Part shown: positions 50,297 to 61,560 of the stretch, one piece after another
Position numbering within the stretch: the stretch's first letter is position 1
Layout of the letters: each line of letters opens with the position of its first letter
Assembly: GCF_040412425.1 (NCBI RefSeq)
Contig: NC_089753.1
Location: 45,589,429-45,653,428, forward strand
Reading direction: 5' to 3'
Length of the DNA stretch: 64,000 bases
From: Macrobrachium rosenbergii
Taxonomy: Eukaryota > Arthropoda > Malacostraca > Decapoda > Palaemonidae
The notes under the pieces: generated by a model
Told to the model about the DNA's origin: nothing
Database searches by the model: none
What the model saw: the letters and a program-made list of their open reading frames with translations, nothing else
Translations under genes and position numbers: made by a program

Positions 50297-51675
50297 AAAA
50301 AAATTCCTTATTACATTCATGGCTACACTTTTGATCCTACAATTAGATAATACTCATACATACCATAAACCAAATTATACTTTAAGCAGGAAAAACGTAA
50401 ACCATGAACCACATCCTTGGAAGACAACTAACAAAAACTCGAGAGTACTAAAGAATATAATGGAAATCACTAAACATATTATTCATATTGACGGTCTGAT
50501 CACAACGTCATAAACAACCCTGAGACTTTGAAATATAAAAAAAAATGTTCACATAACACGTTCAAAGTATAATTCAAAACGACTTAGATCATTAAAACTA
50601 CCTCTACTAATAAATAGTGAGGTAAGTACATTGACAAATATGAACAACATACCTGAAAACATCCAAGAAATACCAATTGATATTATTTTAGCTAATTACT
50701 GGGGTGTATATAATCTCATACACTTACATACACATCAGCCTTTCACAAATACCGAAGACGGGATGTCAAATGACTTAATATATATGCAGCTCGCACTTAC
50801 TGACACATAACACCTTGCCATTAATGGGTGTTCCCCACTTTACAAGAGCCTTCATTCATCACCGCCTGCGCTAGTGAATTGGTATAATTACAGCTCCTTA
50901 TGTAAATTGCTATTACACAGGCAAGGATAGGATACACTAAAGAAAAGGAGCATATGACCCTCGTTATATATTACTCAGACCAGAAGGATGACAACATGAT
51001 ATGAAATATAAAGGTAAATGGCCACGAAGAAAGTGACTCAAGCAAATTTCAAGGAATGGAACAAAGATTATGCAGATACCTATTACACTAATATACTTTC
51101 ATCAACCTATACAATGTCACCTAATGAATCTAAACTGAATATAATCACAAGGATAACATTCTTCGACCGGTGGATTATATGCACGAACTGCTTTCATAAA
51201 CAAAAGACAGTTCCCTCCTTACCGTATTTTGTCTTTTTTTTTTTTACCATTACCAGCTGATCATTCACCCTTGATCTCTCTCGCTTTTTAACTTAGCTGT
51301 CACATTTCTTTCTATAAACTATAATTCACCAGGGGATGAACACATTTAAATTATGCCATTTATTTCAGTCGCTAAGCTTGACTACGGAGACACCATCAAA
51401 TAAAGCTTTCGCTCTCTGTCACATGTTGGAAATAAAGTATCAGTAAATACTTTTCCACAACAGGAACCAACAATGACGACCTTCAACGTTTATCAAACGC
51501 TTTTTCAACTCAAACTTCCTTATGACAAGATATTTGCAGACAAGTATGAAACAAAATTATATAACAGCAGGAGAATATGAAAACACTATACAACCCACTA
51601 AAGATAATCAGGATTTATCAAAGACCTTTCAATATACAGTATTACTAATAATTCAAATGTCAATTTTTATTACAG
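50297..51675 (+). other. Intron-like sequence
   Basis: AT-rich, no protein-like frame and no named element. The final 15 bases (TCAATTTTTATTACAG) are the acceptor of the next exon. Confidence 0.5.
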
Positions 51676-52191
51676 CATCTGCAAGTACATCTACTGCAAA
51701 AGCATCTTCCGCAGCCCTCTCTCCTCAAGGGAAGCTAAGCGCCAAGCAAGCCTTAGCAGACAAAGTTGACAATGCAACCTCTGAGTTCGCAAATATGAAT
51801 CAGGAGATTCAAAATTTACAAAATGCGTCAAATTCACGTCGACGACACAAAAGATTAACGGCAGCTGAAAAGTCTGAATTCATTTACAATTTATTAACAA
51901 ATATATCCATCCTTATGGATAAACTAGCTGATATTGGTTCGTATATCAATGAAATTGATACTTTGACAACAAACATGAGGTCTTATACAAATGACCTCAA
52001 GACTGCCACCAGTTATGTCCAAGCAGACAAAAGCATAATGACCGGCGCTGCCTCATCATTACTAAATCAGGCAGTTACCAAAGCGCAATCTGTCAACAGC
52101 AATCTCACCAAGTACCAAAATCAACTACAGCAAGAAATAAATTCCCTCAAAAATGAAATCTTTGGGTCAATCACTACAGTTACTACCCAAG
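51676..52191 (+). CDS. Module exon 5: compact A segment, RRRHKR, B segment without linker
   Basis: A 516-base exon between acceptor TTTTTATTACAG and donor GTAAGT at 52192, phase 1 at both ends. It encodes a short Ser/Ala head, segment A (LSAKQALADKVDNATSEFAN), RRRHKR at 51837-51854 and segment B directly after. B contains ADIGSYINEIDTLTTNMRSY and SYVQADKSIMTG, matching TYVEADSSLLTG of module exon 2. The end reads GSITT in place of YGGTT. With no mucin-like linker this exon defines the minimal module. Helices are predicted by heptads only. The frame is open upstream into the intron to 51522, which is not an exon by composition. Confidence 0.8.
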
Positions 52192-53105
52192 GTAAGTTGT
52201 CGTTTCCATATTTGGTATTTCTCAAATCTTTTTCTTTAGTGAATATTTTTAACCTGGTTCGGAAAATGTGAAAATTTTCACAACTTCAAACTCAGTAGTG
52301 ACAACTTGAAAGCGGACTTTCATTCACAATGGTTCTGAATATGCACCATGAAAAAACGGACATAACATTCGGCATAATTTAACAAAAATATCTGGTTCTC
52401 TCAAATATTATGAAGATAACAGTGAAAGGGATAAAACGCTGGGGGCGTAATTTGGTTCGTAATAATTAAGCTTCTAAACACATGCGTTAATAAGGAAAAA
52501 ATCACAAAGCATTTGATGGCTATGGTTTGCAATGCTTATAGATATCATTTGTTGAAAAATCTAACAAATAAGAAACCGCACTAAAGACTTCTTTTAAGTG
52601 CCTGAAGGAATAAAAAATATTGAAGATCCCTAGAAAAGAGAACTGTCTAATTATCATTAAATGACGAGCATTTGTAAGAGATCGTTTAGTCTCATACCAC
52701 CACAAGTGGTTAATACTTTGTCATGGTTTTATTTTTAAAAACTATACGAAAAAACGTGCAAGAAAAAATATCCCGATGCCTATTCCAAAATACTTTAAGA
52801 GAATTAAGTAAAATAAACATGACGCAAACTAGCAATTCTCCAATCAATCAAATTTCTAACTGACTTACTATTGTTGCTACAACTTCAAGATATTTCAAGA
52901 CTTTTGTGTTGCGTGCAGACAACTTCTCGGTAGTGAAAAGATATTTCAAGACTTTTATATATATATATATTATATATAATATATATGTATATTATATTTA
53001 TGTATATATAGTGTATATATATATATATAATCAGACAACAGCTTTAATATCAATTCACTTTACGGTAGTGAAATAGTTGATAATATATATGACGCACTAA
53101 CGAAA

Positions 53106-53162
53106 TATATATATATATATTATCAACTTAAAATATATATATATATATATATATGAATCACG

Positions 53163-53204
<42 letters not shown>

Positions 53205-53224
53205 TATATATAATATATGTATAT

Positions 53225-53300
<76 letters not shown>
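53106..53300. repeat. (TA)n tracts, interrupted
   Basis: Several TA runs broken by short unique pieces (e.g. GAATCACGGTGATA). Repeated imperfect TATAAT inversions suggest a capacity for hairpins. Confidence 0.9.
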
Positions 53301-53302
<2 letters not shown>

Positions 53303-54041
53303 CTACCGAGATATTGTCTATACCTACAATTGCGTAACAGCAACAGCTATCGCCTTGAAAGTCTTGCATTTACCTCGAAATCTTGCATTTAAGTTCTAAA
53401 TACATAAGCTTCGTTATTTTTCCATATGTGATGTCAAAGGGAAAAAGTATAGTATGGCGGACACTTCGTAATGGAATGTATTGAAAATTATGTTTTCGCA
53501 ACTATCATTATTACCTATAAGAAGCAAAGAAGAAAAAATATATATTTCGTACTTTAAATGAAAACGTACCTTTACTAAGTGTACTCGAGTATGATATTTT
53601 ATTTCTGAATCTACGAAACTTTCTGAAAACTGATGGATGGTGCAACTGAAGCTTTTATGAAGAAAATACTAATACTACGTCCGAGGAATAATATGACCTC
53701 TATCTATGAATCTGCATAATAATCACATCATTACAAGGTCTACATCAACAGAGAATCAAAGAAAGTAATATCTGCAGTAAGTCTCTTTCCAAACATAGCA
53801 GAATATAGTAGCATATTTGAGATTGTTAGAGTGACCTTTAATATTTTATACGAATATAATGATTTTTTTATTTAATACTTTATACGAATATCTTCCACAT
53901 TTTATTAACAGAAGCCTATTTCCTCATTCCTTTTACATACATCTTGATGAACTAGAAACTACCAGTTACTACTGTTTTCACGTGGTGAAATATAAATGGT
54001 ATTTTCTACGTTCTAAAAATATACTAAATGATTTATACACA

Positions 54042-54043
<2 letters not shown>

Positions 54044-54118
<75 letters not shown>
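54044..54118. repeat. (CT)n microsatellite
   Basis: About 37 CT units, perfect. Confidence 0.95.
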
Positions 54119-54122
<4 letters not shown>

Positions 54123-54175
54123 ATATATACATATATATATGTATGTATAACTGAATCACGAAAATATGGAACGTG

Positions 54176-55040
54176 ATGAATATATAAATAAAGATAAAAT
54201 CCACTAAGGAAAGGGAGACACTAGAGTGCTGCGAGGCCTTTCGACGCTTTCGTCCTTTACTTAGCAGACTGAAGAAATATAACAGTAAGTTTACAAAGAA
54301 AGCTCATATAAATGACAGATGGGGATTATAAAGGAAAAATATGAACCTGGAATCCAACACAATTGAAGATTTAGTAGAACTGCCAAAACAGGGTTAAATA
54401 TTTAAGAGGTTTTACAAAGGATTAGGATCAACCGTTCAGAAGCAGGGACAGGACAATTAAAAGATTATACAAGGGCGTGACTGACCACCCAAAAAATATC
54501 AGTACAACAAAATAATTCTCTTTTTTGTAAACAATAATAGTTTTTGCAAGATGAACATCTTTACAAATAAAAAATTATATTAAACATACAGATATATAGA
54601 AAATATATATAAGGTAACTAATTTGTAATTAAGACAGTGATTTTATCTTTTAGGTCATCCTTGAACATTTTTCTAATACGGGGGTCCAAATAATACATGC
54701 CAGACCTAAGGTAAAAATTACAGCTGGAAGTAAGCTGGATAATAGCGGACTCCAAGAGATTTCTTGAAGAGAAATCTTTCGATTTGGCAATCACTGAACT
54801 TTCAGTCCAATTTATCCTGTGAGAGTTTTCACTTAAATGAATGAATACAGCATTGGATGTTTGTCCAGTTTTGAATGAACACTTATGTTGCTTAATACGT
54901 ACATCTAAATCTTTGCTAGATTGGCCAATATAAAAAGAGGGGCAGTCCAGACATGGAATTTTATATATTATGTTGTTGTTTTATTTAGGGTTATTTTTAT
55001 TAACATACTTTTTAGTGTGTTATTATAGGCAAAAACGAGG
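54176..55040 (-). mobile_element. Penelope-like element 3' fragment
   Basis: Minus-strand GIY-YIG coding piece (54618-54980) followed by a 3' non-coding part ending near the element motif CGTCGAAAGGCC and CTTTCCTTAGTGGAT. It belongs to a lineage distinct from the palindromic copy at 11.5-13.6 kb. Confidence 0.65.
54618..54980 (-). pseudogene. Penelope-like GIY-YIG domain fragment
   Basis: Read on the minus strand, an open stretch of about 120 codons runs from an in-frame stop at 54981-54983 to TAG at 54618-54620. It includes IIYKIPCLDCPSFYIGQSS with the CxxC pair and the YIG core, then KDLDVRIKQHKCSFKTG with the conserved Arg and His, then SRNLLESAIIQL. This is the order and spacing of the Penelope-type GIY-YIG endonuclease. 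No ATG begins it and the reverse transcriptase is missing, so it is a truncated dead copy. It is clearly divergent from the frame at 11905-12525. Confidence 0.7.
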
Positions 55041-55252
55041 TTGACATTAAAAGGTTTTAACAATGATTTTAAGTTTTATCTTTATTTATATATATGTATG
55101 CATGTATGTATGAATGTTAATATTGTAAATACATTCTCTACATTCTGTACTAAAAAAAATCAAAACTAATTTTCAAAATAGTACACATAAATAAGGTCGA
55201 GATGAAACGTTTTAGTGAAAAATTAGAAATCTAAACACCATATAAGCTGAAG

Positions 55253-57953
55253 GGTTAACTGGATCAGCATCCTCTACAGGATCCATTGACACTTCTTATG
55301 AAGGCTATACTGGTTCATCATCATCTACAGTTTCCACTGTCTTCACATCATTTGGAGGATCTTCTGGTTCATCATACTCTCAAGAATCTATTTTCTCTAC
55401 ACCATCTGAAGCATCTGCTGCTTCAACATCCTCTGCAGGATCTAGTGACACCAAATCATCTGGAAAATATACTGTTTTAACATCATCTGCAGGATCTACT
55501 GACACCAAGTCAACAAGAGGATCAACCAGTTCAACATCCTCTGCAGAACCTATTATCTCTTCATCATCTCCAAAATCTATCAGCTCCACATCATCCAGAG
55601 GATTAACTGGTTCAACATCCTCTGAAGAATCTAGTGCCCTAACATCAACTGGAGGATCAAAGAGCTCTACATCCTCTGCAGAATCTACTATTTCTAAATC
55701 ATCTTCGAAATCTATTAGCACCAAATCTTCTGGCAGATCTGCTAGTTTAACATCCATTGTAGGATCTACTGACAGCAAACCATCTGGTTCATCATCATCT
55801 GGAGGATCTACTGTTTCCAAATCACCTGCTAGATCTACTGGTTTTCACATCATCTGCAGGATCTACTGAAACCAAGTCATCTAGTGGATATACTGTTTCA
55901 ACATCTATAGAATCTATCTCTAAGTCATCTTCTGGATATACTGATTCTACATCCTCAGTAGAATCTACTGTTTCCTCTACTGGTTTGATACTTACCTTAT
56001 TTTCAGAATCTATTAGCACCATCAAATCTTCTGGCAGATCTACTAGTTTAACATCCATTGTAGGATCTACTGACAGTACACCATCTGAAGGATATACTGG
56101 TTCATCATCATCTGGAAGATCTACTGTTTCCAAATCATCTGTTGGATCTACTAGTTTAACATCCTCTGCAGGATTTACTGAAACCACGTCATCTAGTGGA
56201 CATAATAGTTCAATATCTTCTATAGAATCTATCTCTACATCATCTTCAGGATCTACTGAGTCTACACCCTCTGCAGAATTGACTGTTTCCTCATCTTCTA
56301 GAGATTCTACTGGTTCAATGTTATCTTCAGGATCTATTAGCACCAAATCTTCTGGCAGATCTACTAGTTTAACATCCATTGTACGATCTACTGACAGTAC
56401 ACCATCTGAAGGATATACTGGTTCATCATCATCTGGAGGATCTATTGTTTCCAAATCATCTGCTGGATCTACTGGTTTAACGTTCTCTGCAGGATCTACT
56501 TACACCAACTCATCTAGAGCATATACTGGTTCGACATCTTCTATAGAATCTTTCTATACATCATCTTCTGGAACTACTGATTCTACATCCTATGAAGAAT
56601 CTATTCTTTCCTCATCTTCTAGACTCTCTACTGGTTCAGCATCATCTTCGGAATCTCTTAGCACTAAATCTAGCAGATCTTCCAGTTTAACATCCATTGT
56701 AGGATCTACTGATAGTACACCATCTGAAGGATATTCTGGTTCATCACCATCTGGAGGATCTACTGTTTCCAAACCAACTGTTGGATCTACTGGTTTAACA
56801 TCCTCTACAGGATCTACTGACACCAAGTCATCTAGTGGACATACTGGTTCAACATCTTCTAAAGAATCTATCTCTACATCATCTTCAGGACCTACTGATT
56901 CTACATCCTCTGCAGAATCGACTGTTTCCTCATCTAGAGATTCTACGGGTTCAATATCATCTTCAGAATCTATTAGCACTAAATCTTCTGGCAGATCTAC
57001 TAGTTTAACATCCATTGTAGGATCTACTGACAGCACACCATCTGAAGGATACACTAGTTCATCATCATCTGGAAGATCTACTGTTTCCAAATCATCTGTT
57101 GGATCTACTGGTTTAACATCCTCTGCAGGATTTACTGAAACCAAGTCATCTAGTGGACATACTGGTTCAACATCTTCTAAAGAATCTATCTCTGCATCAT
57201 CTTCAGGATCTACTGATTCTGCATCCTCTGCAGAATCGACTGGTTCCTTATCTGGAGACTCTACTGGTTCAACATCATCTTCAGAATCTATTAGCACCAA
57301 ATCTTCTGGCAGATCTACTAGATTAACATCCATTGTAGGATCTACTGACAGTACACCATCTGAAGTATATACTGGTTCATCATCATCTGGAGGATCTACT
57401 GTTTATAAATCATCTGGCGGATCTACTGTTTTAACATTCTCTGCAGGATCCACTGACGTCAAGTCGTCAAGTGAAAATACTGGTTCAACATCTATAGATT
57501 CTATCTCCACATCATCTTCAGGATCTTCCTATTTTTCATACACGGCAAAATCTATCAGCTCCACATCATCTAGAGGATCAACTGGTTCAACATCCCCTGC
57601 AGATTCTACTTCCACCATACCCACTGTAGGATCAAACGGTTCAACATCCTCTGCAACCTCTACTCCCACCACATCAACTGAAGGATCAACTGGTTCAACA
57701 TCCTTGAAAAAATTTACTGTTTCCATATCATCTGGAGGATCAACTGTTTCATCTTCATCTGCAGAATCTGTTAGTTCCATATCATCCCAAGGATTTGCTA
57801 GTTTAGCATCCACTGCAGGATCTACTGACTCCTCACCAACTGGCTCAACCCCATCTGCAAGATCTACTGACAACACATCGTCTGGAAAATCTACTGGATC
57901 AACATCGACAGTAGCGTCAACTTCATCATCATCGACAGGACCATCAGGGTCAA
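55253..57953 (+). CDS. Ser/Thr-rich exon with ~320-nt higher-order repeat, one-base frameshift
   Basis: Ser/Thr-coding text begins at about 55253 (after ATAAGCTGAAG, a weak acceptor) and ends TCAA|GTAAAT at 57954 in phase 1. About half of the residues are Ser or Thr, with scattered Asp, Glu and Lys (e.g. STDSTPSEGYTGSSSSG). The block beginning CATCCATTGTAGGATCTACT recurs at about 55750, 56050, 56371, 56690, 57010 and 57330, giving a unit of about 106 residues made of smaller ~12-residue repeats. An extra base near 55848 (GGTTTTCACATC for GGTTTAACATC) shifts the frame; both sides are otherwise open. Length 2701 is one more than a multiple of three, in agreement. Probably another mucin-like region of the same gene. 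Confidence 0.65.
55750..57380 (+). repeat. ~320-nt higher-order coding repeat, about 5 copies
   Basis: TCCATTGTAGGATCTACTGA occurs with spacing of about 320 bases (the first interval is shorter, about 300). Units differ from each other by several per cent and by small in-frame gaps. Confidence 0.85.
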
Positions 57954-58328
57954 GTAAATAACTAATTTATTATACAGTAATATACTGACCATACATATTA
58001 CAGAATCTGAGCGCTCTATCATAACAAATAGAAAAATTTTAAAAACCTTATAACATCAATATATTCCACACTAAAAATAAAAAAATTCAAAATAATACAC
58101 AAAAGATCAATATTTCAAAACTTCACAAGAGAAAAAACTTACCACTTCCTATATAATTATAAACTTAAAAAGAAAGAACATAGAGAAAATGAACCCTTGG
58201 TTGTTCTAGACAGAAATGAAAGACATGTTTTAAAATATCTTTCAGTAATTTATATCGCAATTACATGTAAGTGAAAAAATTTTCATTTTCTACTTCAGCA
58301 CCATTCATATAGGCCTATATGCAACTCA

Positions 58329-58453
<125 letters not shown>

Positions 58454-60060
58454 TATATATGTATATATATGTGTGTGTGTGTTTGTATACCAGACATATA
58501 AATACATACATAAATATATTACATTTTAAACTACATATATCAAAACCTAGGAAAAATAAAAGTAAACTTTTATTATGAAGCTGTGGCCGAGTTCCAGAAG
58601 AAAGAGAACATCAAGTTTTCTGAGTAACTAGTAAGTTAAAGATCACATTAGAAGCTATGGGGACATTCTGAATAGGAATATATCTAATACATCATATCTT
58701 TGTGGCATCAGTCTTGTCTCTACCACTAGACACATTACCCCCACATGCCACTGCTAAAGCAGTCCACTGTGCCTAGTCAGGTTGGATTCAGATAACTCTT
58801 GGATGGAAGGAGCTGCTAAAAACTTCTGCACATTCAACAGAGCCATTTTCTCCAAGTTAATCAACTAAATAATTTACATTACAATCCAAAAATAATTATG
58901 TGGTCACTCTCCTATCAAAAAATTCCTAACACCATTAGTGTAAACCATAAACCTGAGTGATATTTTGTTTTGTTCCCAGGTCTGGGAACCAAAAATTCTA
59001 TATTGCCATGAAGTGTACCAAGTACCTGGTTATTACACAACTAATCACAGAATTCAAGAATTTACCTCACTTCAGCCAGATATCTGAACTCTCATAACAA
59101 TAAAAATTAAGATTGAATGCTCTAAAGGTAACAGTGATCCCTTAAAAAAGGTTATTAATCACATGAAAAAAAATCAAACTAAGTTTATCAAAACAAGTGT
59201 GAGGTAGCAACAATTAAACAAGGAATATACTAGAGAAAAAGGGCAACACTCCATCAAACAACTTTTAACAGTTTCCCTGGTCTTAATTCACTTTAGCAAA
59301 ACTAAAGGAACAAAACATGTTCATCACTTTCCTTTATGCACACAATTAATCCTGTTCATTGGTGGTCAACACATGAAACACTGTTTTTAAAACCATTGAA
59401 TACAAAAATTTATTTTTAAATTCAAAATTTATCATTAGAACTCAATCTGAAAAATTTTACTATTACTTGAAAACAACACAAAATTTAATCAATTCTTGAA
59501 TTAAATTATTAAACAAAACTAAATCACAAAAAATTTAATTTATCAAGAAATCTAATTAATCAAGCAAAATTTAAACTATTAAGAATTACTCAAAATTTGA
59601 ACAGAAAATCTTAGTAAATGAAAATTAAATCAAGTATGCAATAGTAAATTATCAAGAAATATTAAAAATGCTAATTAAATCAAGTATGCAATAGTAAATT
59701 ATCAAGAAATAATAAAAATGCTAAGTAAATAAATGTTCAATCACCAATTATAAAATGTGAAAAATCAAGAGATTGCAAACACAATAACACACAAAAATAT
59801 ACAAAAGGTTTACCAATAATAATTTCACCAAGGCAAAATTTCTTAATATACCTTATTATATCATGTTAATAATAAGTAAAATTCACTTTACCTTTCACAA
59901 GCTTGTAAAAACTTTCGCAAAATCGCCTGAAGTGCAGCTGCTTGAGATTCACAAAACACACTTTTTTGTTAGGAGCCGCTACACACTTTTCCTAAATTCA
60001 GATCTCAAAACCTAAGATTAATACCAGTGACCACACAAATATTTTACATTAATAATTATT

Positions 60061-60061
<1 letters not shown>

Positions 60062-60116
<55 letters not shown>
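60062..60116. repeat. (GA)n microsatellite
   Basis: About 26 GA units. Confidence 0.95.
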
Positions 60117-60117
<1 letters not shown>

Positions 60118-60615
60118 CAACACGAATGGTCTCTGAAGCCATAATGAACAAATTTTTGGATTCCAGTTAGAAAAGAAACTATCAGACGACGTCAGAACAA
60201 TACTTGATCAGAGCAACGCAATCTTACAAAACATGACGTAATCGATCAAGATATGTGCATTTATTCTCAAAAAGGCATATGTGACTTGAACAAAAAATCA
60301 TATGGAACGAAGCTCTTAACGAAATCTCAACACGATCAAAACAAACGACACCTGACAAAAGGCACGCTTTCAAAACAAGACAAAGAACCAATGTTCATTT
60401 CCAGAACAGTACATGAAACATTGCGAAATCATTTGTCTTTTTCTTGTATGAGACAAAACCCTACACGACTCTTGTTAACTCATTATCTCTCATGACAACA
60501 ACCAAACCAAACCACGACATACGAAATCACAAATACAGAACACTTGTTGCTAGGGGACAAACTGGGTGATATCAGAAGCATAGAATGATATACATATTAC
60601 AAGGCAATATCATGA

Positions 60616-60618
<3 letters not shown>

Positions 60619-60700
<82 letters not shown>

Positions 60701-61560
60701 ATAATTATGCACAAACGAGCTGAGCTGACCATAATCACAGGAAAGCCACATACATCTAATAAAAGTGTATCTAAATCCTACATAACCCCCATTCCTATTT
60801 TACCATATTTTTCTCGATCTAGGGCGTTGCCATTGCATAAAAGGACTCAAATCACAGGCAAAAAAAGGTATGAAATCACAAAAGGGGTAGCAAAGCCTAG
60901 CCACAAGAGATAGATATGGAGGTCAGTGGATACAAAAGAAAGGGTAGTGCATAGGGCTTTACTCCGAGACCTGATAAATTATGATGAAAGCAAAAAGGAG
61001 AAGTAGGAGTCTTTTGCAATCAGCATAGAATGCTGCCATTATAATATGCACAAAGCTAACCTCACCTGAAGAGATAGACACTGGCACTTCTTCAAGCAAT
61101 ACAATTTGAAGACATATAGCAAATGTATCCACTCAGAAGTGTGCGATGATATAAATGCAAAGCTTCTTTGTGGGTAACACTTTTTTTCTTATTTTTGTTC
61201 TTTGTTGTCGAGCATAATATAGGCAAACTCATTTCAATTGCTGCTGTTGCGGAGACTAGAGTAATGTTCTGCAGAAACCTAGGCAGGGTCAGCATTGGTT
61301 CATCCAAACCGAAGCCTATTCAATATGCGTATTATAATGGCACTTGCTTTCTATACTGATTGAGAAAAAACTCCTACTTCTCCTGCTCGCTTTCATCATA
61401 ATTTATTAGGTTGTGAAGTAAAGCCCTACATCCTACCCCTTCCTTTCTATTCCCTGACCTCCATATCTGTCTCCTGTGGCTGGGCTTTACAACCCTTTTT
61501 GTGATTTCATTATCATTTTTGCATGTGATTCTACTAATTCTGTTACTTCATCTTCCTCAG
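60619..61560 (+). repeat. Segmental duplication copy 4, 5' flank, starting at a (TA)n tract
   Basis: From the (TA)n tract (60619-60698) onward the sequence aligns with 37241-38205 and 43738-44709. Left of the tract there is no similarity to those copies, so the duplication break lies in or at the microsatellite. Confidence 0.8.
60852..61528. mobile_element. Foldback element directly before exon copy 4
   Basis: Arms from TCACAGGCAAAAA to TTTTTGCATGTGA, as in copies 2 and 3. Confidence 0.75.

Larger units (their letters stand above)
52192..55252 (+). other. Intron with microsatellites and a second Penelope remnant
   Basis: TATA-rich tracts occur at about 52957-53030 and 53106-53300, and (CT)n at 54044-54118. 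The Penelope-like piece occupies about 54176-55040. Nothing else recognised. Confidence 0.55.

Noticed and set aside
51018..51260. 80-codon plus-strand frame starting MATKKVTQ
   Set aside because: It begins in sequence similar to the duplicated-intron text (GGCCAAGAAGAAAGTGACAC) and has no protein-like features or homologous copy.
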